This document shows positions 27,361 through 36,751 of a stretch of 64,000 nucleotides of DNA, one piece after another (the stretch's first letter is position 1; every line of letters starts with the position of its first letter). The position numbers and the translations under genes were made by a program. Source of the DNA: Allopontixanthobacter sediminis (GTDB lineage Bacteria; Pseudomonadota; Alphaproteobacteria; Sphingomonadales; Sphingomonadaceae); the NCBI RefSeq assembly GCF_009828115.1, contig NZ_WTYL01000002.1:496001-560000 (forward strand), written 5' to 3'. Below the pieces are notes generated by a model. That model was given only the letters and a program-made list of their open reading frames with translations, made no database searches and had not been told where the DNA came from.

Positions 27361-29103
27361 GTGACCCCCTACACCGCCGCCACCCAGGATCAGTTGCTCG
27401 CTATCAGGATTTGCGGCGGGATCGAGGAGCTTGCGGCATCCGAGCGGTTTGCCGCGGCAGAACCGGATATGGTCGAGGCTATCGTCGAGGGGATAGGCGC
27501 TTTTGCGGCAGGTGAATGGGCGCCGCTCAACCGGATCGGCGACACCGAAGGCGCACAACTCCAGAACGGGGTCGTGCGGCTGCCCGATGGTTTTGCGGAA
27601 GCTTACGAAGCTTATGTCGAACAGGGCTGGAACGCGATTTCCGCGCCCGCCGAATTCGGCGGGCAAGGTCTGCCGAGCGTGCTGGGCTGCAATGTGCTGG
27701 AAAACCTGGGCACGGCAAATTTCGCCTTCAACCTCCTGCCGATGCTGTCCATCGGTGCGGTCGAAGCGCTCGAGGATCACGGCAGCGCGGCGCAGAAGGC
27801 GCTTTACATGCCCAGGCTGGTGAGCGGCGAATGGTCGGGCACGATGAACCTGACCGAACCGCAGGCGGGCAGCGATGTCGGCGCCCTGCGCACCACCGCC
27901 GTTCCGATCGAGGATGGGGAACATGCCGGCAAATACCGCATCACCGGCCAGAAGATCTACATCACCTGGGGCGAACACGAACTGGCGAGGAACATCATCC
28001 ATCTGGTGCTGGCCCGCACCCCCGGTGCGCCGGAAGGTTCGCGGGGCATTTCGCTGTTCGTGGTCCCGAAATATCTGGTCAACGCCGACGGATCACTCGG
28101 GCCGAAGAACGATCTGCGCTGCGTCAGCCTGGAACATAAGCTGGGCATCAACGCATCGCCGACCTGCGTCATGTCCTATGGCGACAATGGCGATTGCATC
28201 GGCGAGTTGGTCGGGGCGGAAAATCGCGGACTTGCGGCTATGTTCACGATGATGAATTCCGCCCGCATCAATGTTGGCAGCCAGGGTGTGCAGATCGCCG
28301 AACGGGCATTGCAGCAGGCGGTCCATTATGCCGCCGACCGAGTGCAGTCGGCGCGCGCCGGCGCGCCAGACCGCACAGCAGTCCCGATCATCGAACACCC
28401 GGACGTACGCCGAATGCTGATGAGGATGAAGGCGCTCACCGAAGGCATGCGGGCGCTGCTTTACTACACCGCGGGACAAGTCGACCGCGGCACTTTGGGC
28501 AACGAAGCCGCCGCACTGCGCGGCGAAGTGCTGGTCCCGCTCATCAAGGCGTGGGGGACCGACACCGGGGTCGAAGTCGCCAGCATCGGCGTGCAGGTCC
28601 ACGGCGGAATGGGATTCGTCGAGGAAACCGGCGCGGCCCAGCATTACCGCGACGCACGGATTGCACCGATCTACGAAGGCACCAACGGCATCCAGGCGGC
28701 CGATCTGGTCACCCGCAAACTCGGCTTCGAAAGCGGCGGAGTGTTCGCCGCGCTTATGGCGGACATCGCACGGGACGCTACGGACGAACCGGCATTGTTC
28801 GCCCTCGCAGGCGACTGCGCCGCCATCGGCGTGTGGATGCGCGACGAGGCCAGCCTCGATGACCGCCTCGCCGGAAGCGTACCGTTCTGCGAAATGTGCG
28901 CCGTCGCGGTCGCCGGATGGCAGATGCTGCGGCAAAAAAACGCGGTGGAAGCAGGCGCCGCAACCTCACTCGCCGCGGTGAAACCGGCCACGACGCGCTT
29001 CTTCCTCGACCACATCGTGCCCGAGGCCGCCGGGCTTAAGGCCTCCGCGGTAGCGGGCGCCAGCGGGCTATACGAACTCAGCGCGCTGCAACTGGCGGGG
29101 TGA
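27361..29103 (+). CDS. Acyl-CoA dehydrogenase
   Basis: A 580-residue flavoprotein of the long form with an extended C-terminal domain. Visible blocks: NLTEPQAGSDVGALRT (acyl-CoA/FAD site), GQKIYITWGEHE, VQVHGGMGFVEETGAAQHYRDARI and IYEGTNGIQA, whose Glu is the catalytic base of this subgroup. It performs the first step of fatty acid beta-oxidation, passing electrons to ETF. GTG 27361 has AAGGAA eight bases upstream. It converges with the sugar dehydrogenase gene 15 bp away. Confidence 0.92.
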   Translation: MTPYTAATQDQLLAIRICGGIEELAASERFAAAEPDMVEAIVEGIGAFAAGEWAPLNRIGDTEGAQLQNGVVRLPDGFAEAYEAYVEQGWNAISAPAEFGGQGLPSVLGCNVLENLGTANFAFNLLPMLSIGAVEALEDHGSAAQKALYMPRLVSGEWSGTMNLTEPQAGSDVGALRTTAVPIEDGEHAGKYRITGQKIYITWGEHELARNIIHLVLARTPGAPEGSRGISLFVVPKYLVNADGSLGPKNDLRCVSLEHKLGINASPTCVMSYGDNGDCIGELVGAENRGLAAMFTMMNSARINVGSQGVQIAERALQQAVHYAADRVQSARAGAPDRTAVPIIEHPDVRRMLMRMKALTEGMRALLYYTAGQVDRGTLGNEAAALRGEVLVPLIKAWGTDTGVEVASIGVQVHGGMGFVEETGAAQHYRDARIAPIYEGTNGIQAADLVTRKLGFESGGVFAALMADIARDATDEPALFALAGDCAAIGVWMRDEASLDDRLAGSVPFCEMCAVAVAGWQMLRQKNAVEAGAATSLAAVKPATTRFFLDHIVPEAAGLKASAVAGASGLYELSALQLAG

Positions 29104-29118
29104 GACCCGCGGCAGCCG

Positions 29119-30576
29119 CTATTCGGCAACCTGTTCGCGTGCGTATTCCTCGACGAAGCGTGCCCGCGGGTCGCCTTGGAGCTGGCGCTGCGGCGGCAAT
29201 GATCGGCGTTCGGGTTGGACGATTGCGGCGCGAGGTGCTGCGCCCGGCGCGGTAACCCGCCAGATGATCCCGGCGGTATCGTCGCTGACCAGCAGCGACC
29301 CGTCACCGGCAAAATCGACCCAGGTGGGGCGTCCCTTGGTAGTGCCGTTGTCGTTGAGGAAGCCGGTCAGGACGGGCACTGGCTTGCCCAGCGGATTGCC
29401 CCGGTTGTCAAACGCGACATACACCACGTCGTAACCCGAGGCGGGCTTGCGGTTCCACGAACCGTGGCGCGCGATGAACGCGCCGTTGCCGAATTTCTCG
29501 CCCATCGTGCTGCCTTCTTCGCTGAAGACGAGGCCGAGTGCGGCAACGTGGGGGCCGAGGGCGAATTCGGGATAGCGCGCATATTCGGTGGTATAGGCGG
29601 GCATCGGCGCGTCGACGCGCCGGTCGATCGTGTCCTTGTAATAAACCCACGGCCAGCCGTAATTCGCCCCAACCGGCACGTTGGTGAGGTAATCGGGCAC
29701 GAGGTCCGAACCGAGCATGTCGCGTTCGTTGACCGTGGTCCACAACTCACCGCTCCACGGGCTGAAATCGAGCCCGTTGGGGTTGCGCAGGCCGGTGGCG
29801 AATATGCGCTGGCGGCCAGCTTCCAAGTCATATTCCCAGATCGCCGCGCGACCTTTCTCCACGTCCATGCCCTTCTCGCCGATGTTGGAGGCGGAACCGA
29901 CGGCGACGTAGATCTTGTCGCCATCGGGGCTGAGCGCGATGTTCCGCATCCAGTGGTTACCGGCCGCGGGCAGATCCATCAGCTTTTCGGGATCACCCGT
30001 GGTGCTGGCCGCGCCCAGTTCGTAATCATACGCCAGCAGCTCGTCGTGGTTGGCGATATACAGCCGGCCATCACGCCACGCGATGCCGGACGGCGAATCA
30101 AGATTGTCGAGCACGGTCAGGCGCTGGTCCGAACGGCCGTCGCCATCCTGGTCGCGCAGCAGGACCAGTTCGTTGGCCGACGTACCGGTAGCCCCGGCGC
30201 GCGACATCAGGAGGTCCGCAATCCACGCGGTGATGCCGCCGCCATTGTCGGAAGCGGGCGCGCGGGTCAGCGTCACCAGCACGTCGCCATTGGGCAGCGT
30301 ATGGACGACCCGCGGATGGTCGAGACCCTCGGCAAAGCGGTTCACCACCAGACCCTCAGCCGCAGCGGGTACTTCGCCCGCCGGCCAGCCGACCGGTTCG
30401 GCGATGTTGATCGTCGGGATTGTTTCGGCCCTGGGTTCTTGGAGAACTGGCCCTTCGCCCGATACTTCACTCACCGAAAGGTCTGCCGTATCGCCGCGTG
30501 ATAGCCACCAGAAGACCAGCAGGATCAGGACAATCAGGCCAACGACCCAGGCGAGTATCTTGCGCTTTGTGCTCAT
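29119..30576 (-). CDS. Membrane-anchored PQQ-type sugar dehydrogenase (sorbosone dehydrogenase family)
   Basis: A 485-residue protein with a single N-terminal transmembrane anchor (about residues 6-24) and a periplasmic six-bladed beta-propeller of the soluble-glucose/sorbosone dehydrogenase family: GLDHPRVVHTLPNGDVLVTLT, GLRNPNGLDFSPWSGELWTTVNERD, and HGSWNRKPASGYDVVYV near the PQQ pocket. It would oxidise a sugar or alcohol in the periplasm with PQQ, but the substrate is not predictable. Start ATG 30576, where the anchor begins. It is transcribed alone. Confidence 0.85.
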   Translation of the reverse strand: MSTKRKILAWVVGLIVLILLVFWWLSRGDTADLSVSEVSGEGPVLQEPRAETIPTINIAEPVGWPAGEVPAAAEGLVVNRFAEGLDHPRVVHTLPNGDVLVTLTRAPASDNGGGITAWIADLLMSRAGATGTSANELVLLRDQDGDGRSDQRLTVLDNLDSPSGIAWRDGRLYIANHDELLAYDYELGAASTTGDPEKLMDLPAAGNHWMRNIALSPDGDKIYVAVGSASNIGEKGMDVEKGRAAIWEYDLEAGRQRIFATGLRNPNGLDFSPWSGELWTTVNERDMLGSDLVPDYLTNVPVGANYGWPWVYYKDTIDRRVDAPMPAYTTEYARYPEFALGPHVAALGLVFSEEGSTMGEKFGNGAFIARHGSWNRKPASGYDVVYVAFDNRGNPLGKPVPVLTGFLNDNGTTKGRPTWVDFAGDGSLLVSDDTAGIIWRVTAPGAAPRAAIVQPERRSLPPQRQLQGDPRARFVEEYAREQVAE

Positions 30577-30708
30577 GGCGTACCAGATAAGGCAGGGAAT
30601 GGCTGGCGGCAATGGCTTCCGCGCAGCCGGTTTGCAAAGGCAGGGGAAGCACCTGGCCTTTGCCTTGGCCCCTTGCATATGGCCGCGCTGGACCTATTGG
30701 ATCGTCCG

Positions 30709-31191
30709 ATGTTCGATTTTACCACCGACGCCGATCTGCCCAAGCCTGAACTCTATCGCCAGCTCGTCCAAGCTTGTGAGGCGATAACAGCAGACGAGCG
30801 TGATCCCGTGGCGAACATGGCCAATGTCGCCGCCCTGATGGCCGAATTCCTCCCCGCGCTGAACTGGGCGGGGTTCTACCGCGTCCTCGAAGGCGAGCTG
30901 GTTCTCGGCCCGTTTGTCGGACGGCCTGCGTGCATCCGCATTCCGCTGGGCCAGGGCGTTTGTGGCACCGCGGCGAGCGATGCCCGCACCCAGCTGGTCG
31001 AGGACGTGCATGCCTTTCCAGGCCATATCGCCTGCGATGCGGCCAGCCGTTCCGAACTGGTCGTGCCGATCATCCGCGCGGGACAGGTGCTGGCGGTAAT
31101 CGACCTCGACAGCCCCGATCTCGCGCGGTTCGACGCAGAGGATGCGGCCGGGATCGAGCGGCTCGCAGGCGTACTCGCAGACCGAATCTGA
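30709..31191 (+). CDS. Free methionine-(R)-sulfoxide reductase (GAF domain)
   Basis: A 160-residue single-GAF protein of the fRMsr family. The three redox cysteines of the family are in place: GRPACIRIPLG, GQGVCGTAA and GHIACDAAS. It reduces free methionine-R-sulfoxide using thioredoxin, in the cytosol. ATG 30709 (MFDFTTDADLPKPELY) matches the usual start; in-frame ATG 30679 and TTG 30673 would add 10-12 residues. It is divergent from the sugar dehydrogenase. Confidence 0.88.
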   Translation: MFDFTTDADLPKPELYRQLVQACEAITADERDPVANMANVAALMAEFLPALNWAGFYRVLEGELVLGPFVGRPACIRIPLGQGVCGTAASDARTQLVEDVHAFPGHIACDAASRSELVVPIIRAGQVLAVIDLDSPDLARFDAEDAAGIERLAGVLADRI

Positions 31192-31317
31192 CCGCGCACA
31201 GGGTTTATGGTCCAATTCGGGACATTGGCCATGAATCCTTGGTTCTCCGCGGGAGGTAATGGTAGATTTTCGGTTAATTCCGGGAATCGCCCCGGCCGGC
31301 TGTAAGGGGGAATACCG

Positions 31318-32286
31318 ATGCGAGCCCAAGTTGTGATTTTGCGCCCGATCGTTTCGACAGTTCTGGCTTCTGCCGCCTTGGCCGCGGCGGGTCCCGCCTG
31401 GGCCCAGTCCGAACAGGACATAGTGTACGAGGCGGAAGTGGTGATCCAGCCGCTCCCCGGATCCGCGCCGCAGCAAATCGAGCGTGAAGCCGGGTCCCAG
31501 CCCGCACCCGCGCTCGCCCCTGCGCAGGCAACAGAAGAAGATCCTACCGGTTACGAACCCGGTTACGAGGACGAGTATCCGGCTCAGCGTCACGTTGAAA
31601 GCCGCATCGAACATCGCGGCATGCGGGCTCTGGAACCCATGCATCATCAAGCGGGCTACCCCTCGATGCGCCATGCGGCTCCGATCCTGTCCGGCCATCC
31701 GGTGGGTGCGCCGGTCTATTTCCCCCAAGCCGGCTATCCGGGCGGGGTGGTGCAATATCCCGGCGGATACGAGCAGGACCAGTTTGCCCGCGACGGATGG
31801 CTGGAGGAATGCCGCGCGCGTTACGCCGGCGGTGACGGCCGCGGCGAGCGGCGCGGCCGGACAATCGGCGCATTGGTTGGTGCCGCTGCGGGAGGCCTCA
31901 TCGGCAACCGGGTGGCTGGACGCGGCGACCGGCTGCTCGGGACTGCGATCGGTGCGGGCGTCGGCGGTCTCGCCGGCGCGGCAGCGGGCTCAGCCATCGG
32001 CGGATCGTCGGATTCGCGCGAAAGTCTCGATGAATGCGAGGCCTTCCTGATTCAGCACGAAGCGCAGTGGCGCCAGACGAATTATGGCTACGGCCCGGTC
32101 ATGCTGGTGCCGATCATGGTCCCGGTCGAGCAGCGCGCGGTGGTCCGCGAATACGTCACCGAAGAATGGGCCGAAGAAGAAGTCATGGTCACGGTGCCAA
32201 GCAAGACGGTCCGCCGGCTCGCCCCGGCACCCAAACCGGTGAAGACAGTTCCGGTGAAGACCAAGATGATCAAGAGCGGCCGCTAA
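31318..32286 (+). CDS. Secreted glycine-zipper (17-kDa antigen-like) envelope protein
   Basis: A 322-residue exported protein: signal peptide 1-29 (ending AGPAWAQ), a Pro/Glu/Tyr-rich stretch at 40-150, then a glycine zipper at about 180-230 (IGALVGAAAGGLIGNRVAGRG, followed by GTAIGAGVGGLAGAAAGS) of the 2TM family that inserts in the outer membrane, and a C-terminal part with charged repeats. Its function is unknown; relatives are structural outer-membrane proteins. A GGGAGG lies further upstream at 31249. It converges with the usher-like gene 11 bp away. Confidence 0.78.
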   Translation: MRAQVVILRPIVSTVLASAALAAAGPAWAQSEQDIVYEAEVVIQPLPGSAPQQIEREAGSQPAPALAPAQATEEDPTGYEPGYEDEYPAQRHVESRIEHRGMRALEPMHHQAGYPSMRHAAPILSGHPVGAPVYFPQAGYPGGVVQYPGGYEQDQFARDGWLEECRARYAGGDGRGERRGRTIGALVGAAAGGLIGNRVAGRGDRLLGTAIGAGVGGLAGAAAGSAIGGSSDSRESLDECEAFLIQHEAQWRQTNYGYGPVMLVPIMVPVEQRAVVREYVTEEWAEEEVMVTVPSKTVRRLAPAPKPVKTVPVKTKMIKSGR

Positions 32287-32297
32287 GACCGCGACTT

Positions 32298-35081
32298 TCA
32301 GGGGGCAGTTTCGGCGGAGACGCCGCTGCCCCCACCACGTACGCCGCTGGAAGCCTCGGGCGCTGCGGCCAGGGATATGGCGGCTAGGCTTCCCGAACTA
32401 TGAGCCGCCGTAAGCCTGCTGTAGGCCAAGCGAACGATCCCCATGCGGGCTATGTCGGCACCGCGGCCCAGGACGACCGGCGCATCGATGCCGGTGACTA
32501 CCGACAGCGCGCGCGCAGACTCCGCTGCCACGCGCAGGCGGTATTTGCCGTAGGGCACGCGTTCGAACAGGAAAAACCCGTCGAATTCGCTCATCGTTGC
32601 CGCCACCGTGGCACCGCGCATATCGATCAATTCCAGCACGACCCCAGGCAGATCAGCTCCCGCTGGCGATTGCAACGTTCCCTCTACCTCGCCGGAGGGA
32701 GAGATGGGGAGTTCGATGATTGTTGCCACCCCCGGCCGGGGAACCACGACGATGCCTTTGGTTGACGGCGCCAGATACGGATCACCGAGCGACGATTCGT
32801 CGACCCCGACCAGGATTGGAATATAGGGCCGCAGTCCGTCCACGATCGCGCGGCCCGTCTCATCGGTGATCGCATCGGTCGTCCGCAGGCCCGCTTCGAC
32901 ATAGACATCCTTCAGGACATCTTCGTCCGGGCCGCGAAGGCCGTCGCCATCCTCGTCGCGGAACACGGTGACCGCCGCCTGGCCGCTGCGCGCGAGCTTC
33001 TTTTCGGAGAAGCGAATGCCGCCGTTCACCGGATCCGGACCGAAGCTGAAGGCAAGCGCCAGATTCGCACCAAACCCGCCGCTGGTCCCGTAATTTGCGT
33101 TGGTCCGCAAGGCGAACTGGTCGAACCGGTGGGTATAGCCCAACCCGAACGTGGTTTCGTGCCGGGTGGCTTCGTATTCGATCTCGCCAGTAATATCGCT
33201 GCGCTCGCCGAGTGACTTATCGGCGGAGATTCGTATCGTTTCCAGACCTTTGTTACGACCCGAAAGATCGAAACCAGCCGCACCACGCAGACGCAGCCCG
33301 AATTTTCGGGTATTGGCGAGCAGCCGCAGACGCGTGGTTTCGCGGGTCGCGGCGGGTCCGGGCTCGTCAGTCCGCTCGTGCTGCAATTGCGCGGTCAACG
33401 CGATGCCCTGCAGCCCGACTGCAGTCTGCAGGTACCCCTTGGTGATCCTCGAACCGTCGCTCAATGCCGACCGGTCGACCGCCGCCTGCACTGGCAGCAC
33501 GAATTTGCCCAAACGCAGCGAGGTGTCGAAATTGAAGCCGTAGCGATAATCGAGTCCTTCACTGACGAACTCGCTCGCGAAGTCGCCTCGGACCCAGGTG
33601 GCGTTGGCACCGAGGTTGAAACTGCCCAGCCGCCCGAGCGCATTGGTCTGCAGCACAGCGCCCGCGCCCAGTTCATGCGCCGCGGCGAGTTCCATCTGCA
33701 TCGAACCAAGAGTCCGGTACAGGCTGCCTTCGACGTAGTTGCGCCGCCTGGTGTTCACCACGAGACTCTGCATGCCGAGCGCGGCGCTGGTTCGCTTGTC
33801 GATCCCGCGTTCGACCCCGATACCGCCCCTCCACGCATGCACCGCGCCCACATTGACCTTCCGCAGGTCGATCAGGTCCCGGTCGTCCTGCAAGATGCCG
33901 GCCCAGTAATAGGTCTCGCCCGGTTCGACGTTGTTGACCCCGACCGGCTGATCGAACCGTTCCCTGCGCACTTGGCCCTGAGGACCGTAAAGCACCACTT
34001 CAAGATCGTTCTCGCCATAGAACAGGTCGACATCGAGGAATTCGTAGCGGCCGTCATCGCTTTCCATCTGCGAGGCGATCAACTGCCCGTTGCGATAGAG
34101 CTCGGCATCCCAACCTGTCGGCATGGTTCCGCGGATTGTCGTGCTTGAAAACCGCGATTGCCGGCCGAGCGGCTGGTTGCTGATATAAGCTCCGCGGCCA
34201 ACCGCGCTCTGGGCGGTCAGCTGACTGCTTTGCGTCTCGACGTCACCGGCGGCAATTTGCGTGGCCCCAAGCGGGCCGAGCAAATTTCCTGAAACGTCGT
34301 TGCGAAACGCGCTAATCCTGAGGGAGTTGGGCTTGAACCGGTCATCCGAACTGAGCCGAGCGTCGAAGCTGGCGCCGGCCACTTCACCGGCAGCGTAGAG
34401 CTCGAACCGGCCCGAAGTCTTTGAATTCGAATTTGAATCATAGCCAGTTCGGACAACCGCGTCGACCGAAGGCGTGCGCCACATCCTGTACTCACTTGGC
34501 GCGTGGGGATAGGCCGCCAGATCGAACGCCTCGCGTTTCGGCCGAAGTCGCGCGGCACGACTTCGGCGCTCGAGCGCCTGCATGAACGGCAATTTCGTGT
34601 CGCTTTCGAGCCGGATGGCCGAATTGAACAGGTCCGGCGTCAGCGTGACGCCAAACCAGCGTGACAGCGCCATGCTATCAACGCACCACCCTTCAGGCGT
34701 GTCGAAAATCTCACCACCGACCGGTGCTGCACTACTGTTCACGTTTTGTACCGTATTGGCTGCGCGGTCGAGGACGAATTCTTGATCCTCGGAGAATAGC
34801 CAGCCAGTTGCGCGGCGCGACTTCTTGTCGAGGCGAATGGGCAGATCAAGTGATTGAATGACGTCTGCAAGGTCGAGGCAAACGCCCTTATCTGTCTGAT
34901 AACCACGGATTTCGTTGGTCAATTTGTAAGATCCGACGCTCATCTGCAGCAACAGCGCATCGTCGTCGTTGGGCTGCCAGGTTGGCGTAGATGCCTGCGC
35001 CTGCGCGCTCACCGGACCCGCAACGCCAAGAACCGCCGCAAACGCGGCGGCTACAAGGGCCCAAGGGTGAGGGGATGACAT
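32298..35081 (-). CDS. Outer-membrane usher-like protein with C-terminal beta-sandwich domains
   Basis: A 927-residue exported protein (signal peptide about 1-27, ending VSAQAQA). Its middle resembles fimbrial ushers: GRGAYISNQPLGRQSRFSST, GTMPTGWDAELYRNGQLI, DGRYEFLDVDLFYGENDLE and VVLYGPQGQVRRERF, then many alternating strands of a large beta-barrel. From about 740 there is a Ca-binding-type segment (FRDEDGDGLRGPDEDV) of an SdrD-like domain and a carboxypeptidase-regulatory-like sandwich (LPGVVLELIDMRGATV). It would export chaperone-bound subunits. It lies 30 bp after the chaperone gene. Confidence 0.75.
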   Translation of the reverse strand: MSSPHPWALVAAAFAAVLGVAGPVSAQAQASTPTWQPNDDDALLLQMSVGSYKLTNEIRGYQTDKGVCLDLADVIQSLDLPIRLDKKSRRATGWLFSEDQEFVLDRAANTVQNVNSSAAPVGGEIFDTPEGWCVDSMALSRWFGVTLTPDLFNSAIRLESDTKLPFMQALERRSRAARLRPKREAFDLAAYPHAPSEYRMWRTPSVDAVVRTGYDSNSNSKTSGRFELYAAGEVAGASFDARLSSDDRFKPNSLRISAFRNDVSGNLLGPLGATQIAAGDVETQSSQLTAQSAVGRGAYISNQPLGRQSRFSSTTIRGTMPTGWDAELYRNGQLIASQMESDDGRYEFLDVDLFYGENDLEVVLYGPQGQVRRERFDQPVGVNNVEPGETYYWAGILQDDRDLIDLRKVNVGAVHAWRGGIGVERGIDKRTSAALGMQSLVVNTRRRNYVEGSLYRTLGSMQMELAAAHELGAGAVLQTNALGRLGSFNLGANATWVRGDFASEFVSEGLDYRYGFNFDTSLRLGKFVLPVQAAVDRSALSDGSRITKGYLQTAVGLQGIALTAQLQHERTDEPGPAATRETTRLRLLANTRKFGLRLRGAAGFDLSGRNKGLETIRISADKSLGERSDITGEIEYEATRHETTFGLGYTHRFDQFALRTNANYGTSGGFGANLALAFSFGPDPVNGGIRFSEKKLARSGQAAVTVFRDEDGDGLRGPDEDVLKDVYVEAGLRTTDAITDETGRAIVDGLRPYIPILVGVDESSLGDPYLAPSTKGIVVVPRPGVATIIELPISPSGEVEGTLQSPAGADLPGVVLELIDMRGATVAATMSEFDGFFLFERVPYGKYRLRVAAESARALSVVTGIDAPVVLGRGADIARMGIVRLAYSRLTAAHSSGSLAAISLAAAPEASSGVRGGGSGVSAETAP

Positions 35082-35111
35082 CCGGAGGACTTTCGGCCGA
35101 GGCCGTCCCGT

Positions 35112-35960
35112 TCAGCCGAGTACCGCGTCGACCGATGCGATCACGGCTCCGCCGGCTTCTGGCATTTCGCGGTATTCGAACCGTAGCTGGCCTTTCATCG
35201 CCGCCGCTTGTTCCGGCGTCAGGTCGAACTCCATGGCGCGTTCAGCCACCTCGCTGTAAATTGCGATTCCCCGCGCCAGAAAGACCGGCTCGTCGCTGCC
35301 GGGACGGGTGACGCGAAGCTCGCCGTAGGTCGATTTCGTACCATTGCGAACCATCGCCAAGCGCAGTTCTGGGCCACGAACGCCTTCGGCAACTTGCGGA
35401 TTGCTGATTGCCACTGTCGCTTCCAGCCGCCCGTGGCGGACAATCACCGGAATGGTGACTCCGTAGATTGGAACGAGCTTGATCCGGATCCCCTGGCTGT
35501 CCTCGGGCGCTTCGGTGACCGGGGTCGGTTTGGGAATTGCCCGGAATGACATGTGCACGCGGTATTCCCCGTCCGGCAGTTCAGCCCCGGGACGCGCCGA
35601 TATGCGGACCGACTGCGGCTGGCCCGGCGGCAGGGTAATCCGGCGCGGCGCGTAGCGGACCATTGCCAACGCGGCCTGCTCGAGTTCGTTGGCATCGTCT
35701 GTCTCGACATCGATCAACTGGCCGGTCGCCGTCATTCGTCGCAGTTCCAGCTCGATGCGGTACGTCGCTTCTTCAGACCCGATGTTGCTGAGAATGACTT
35801 CGGTGCCGCGGCGTCCGTCGAGGATTATCCGGGTCGGAGCGACCAGCAGGTCGCCTTGCGCCGCTGCGGGCGCGGCCGACAGGATACCGCCGAACGCGGC
35901 AATGGCAGCGCAGGCAACACTGATGAAACGGGAGAAATTGTTGGCCATGTTCTGTGTCAT
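35112..35960 (-). CDS. PapD-like periplasmic chaperone
   Basis: A 282-residue exported protein with a signal peptide (residues 1-34, ending SAAPAAAQ) and an immunoglobulin-like fold typical of pilus chaperones: GDLLVAPTRIILDGRRGTEVILSN, then YRIELELRRM, APRRITLPPGQPQSVRI and the IKLVPIYGVTIPVIVRHG strand. It should hold subunits by donor-strand complementation until the usher takes them. The family is found next to DUF4402 and usher-like genes in sphingomonads. It lies between those two genes in the same direction. Confidence 0.78.
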   Translation of the reverse strand: MTQNMANNFSRFISVACAAIAAFGGILSAAPAAAQGDLLVAPTRIILDGRRGTEVILSNIGSEEATYRIELELRRMTATGQLIDVETDDANELEQAALAMVRYAPRRITLPPGQPQSVRISARPGAELPDGEYRVHMSFRAIPKPTPVTEAPEDSQGIRIKLVPIYGVTIPVIVRHGRLEATVAISNPQVAEGVRGPELRLAMVRNGTKSTYGELRVTRPGSDEPVFLARGIAIYSEVAERAMEFDLTPEQAAAMKGQLRFEYREMPEAGGAVIASVDAVLG

Positions 35961-36079
35961 TCCCAGGAAGATTACGACCGCGTTGCGCGGCGTATCGGTA
36001 GTTATCCTGAGGCGGTAACCGAATAGGGTTAATATCGGTTAAACATGACGGTGGGCGCGATCCGATAGTACACACAGCA

Positions 36080-36108
36080 AGGGCCGCGCCCTGTGTGGAC
36101 GCGGCCCT
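36080..36108 (-). terminator. Intra-operon hairpin between the DUF4402 subunit and its chaperone
   Basis: AGGGCCGCG (36080-36088) pairs with CGCGGCCCT (36100-36108), a 9-bp stem with an 11-base loop, 60 bases after the DUF4402 stop. CACACAG (36071-36077) could instead pair with CTGTGTG (36091-36097), a mutually exclusive stem. No U-tract follows. It may cap the abundant subunit mRNA or partly terminate before the chaperone. Confidence 0.5.
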
Positions 36109-36167
36109 GCCATCTTATCAATCGTTACCGGACGATGCCGCTATTCGGCACCGCCGCCGGTGTCGAA

Positions 36168-36734
36168 TTAGCTATATTCGACAGATACGGCGAAGGAACC
36201 TTGGTAAACCCCGGCCAATTCGGTGCCGTCAAAGGTCAGATCACCGCCGACTTCAAACGTGGCGAGTCCGGTCGCGCCCAGGGTCACTTCGTAATAATCA
36301 CCCATTGGATCTGTAATAAAGGCAGCGTCCGAATTGAAGTTGGTGAGCTCGAGTTCATCGGCTGCGGTTCCGATAACCCCCCCGCTGCGAAGCAGGGTCA
36401 CGGCCGGCGTATCGAAAGTGATGGTTACATCTTTCAGCGCGCTGCCTGCAGTAACGTTGAAGGTCGCGGTTTCGGTCGTCCCGCTGCAAACAATGCCGGC
36501 GGCGGTGCAATTAAGAGCGCCCGTGTCGGCATCAAGCGATACGGTACCGGCGCCGGTTACGACCATCGAACCGAAATCGAGCTTGCTGCCTGCGTCCAGT
36601 TCCAGCTGGAGTGCGGTGAGGATTTCGGCAAAGGCGTCAGCCGTTGCGGTGTCCTGGGCCTGTGCAACGCTGGACATGCCGAGCGAAGCGGCGACGACTG
36701 CGCTGGCAGCGCCAAAACGGAGAAACTTTTTCAT
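36168..36734 (-). CDS. DUF4402 secreted subunit protein
   Basis: A 188-residue protein: signal peptide 1-27 (MKKFLRFGAASAVVAASLGM then SSVAQAQ) and a mature beta-rich, acidic domain of the DUF4402 family, with two cysteines (ALNCTAAGIVCSG) that may form a disulfide, and an alternating C-terminal strand YQGSFAVSVEYS resembling the chaperone-paired strand of pilus subunits. It is probably the surface subunit delivered by the neighbouring chaperone and usher. ATG 36734 has AAGGA 10 bases upstream, directly after a hairpin. The in-frame extension upstream is not supported. Confidence 0.78.
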   Translation of the reverse strand: MKKFLRFGAASAVVAASLGMSSVAQAQDTATADAFAEILTALQLELDAGSKLDFGSMVVTGAGTVSLDADTGALNCTAAGIVCSGTTETATFNVTAGSALKDVTITFDTPAVTLLRSGGVIGTAADELELTNFNSDAAFITDPMGDYYEVTLGATGLATFEVGGDLTFDGTELAGVYQGSFAVSVEYS

Positions 36735-36751
36735 AGTGATGTGGTCCTTAA

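Noticed and set aside
36029-36042. TTAA-N6-TTAA upstream of the chaperone gene
   Set aside because: The spacing is six, not the seven of the CtrA consensus; I do not call it a site.
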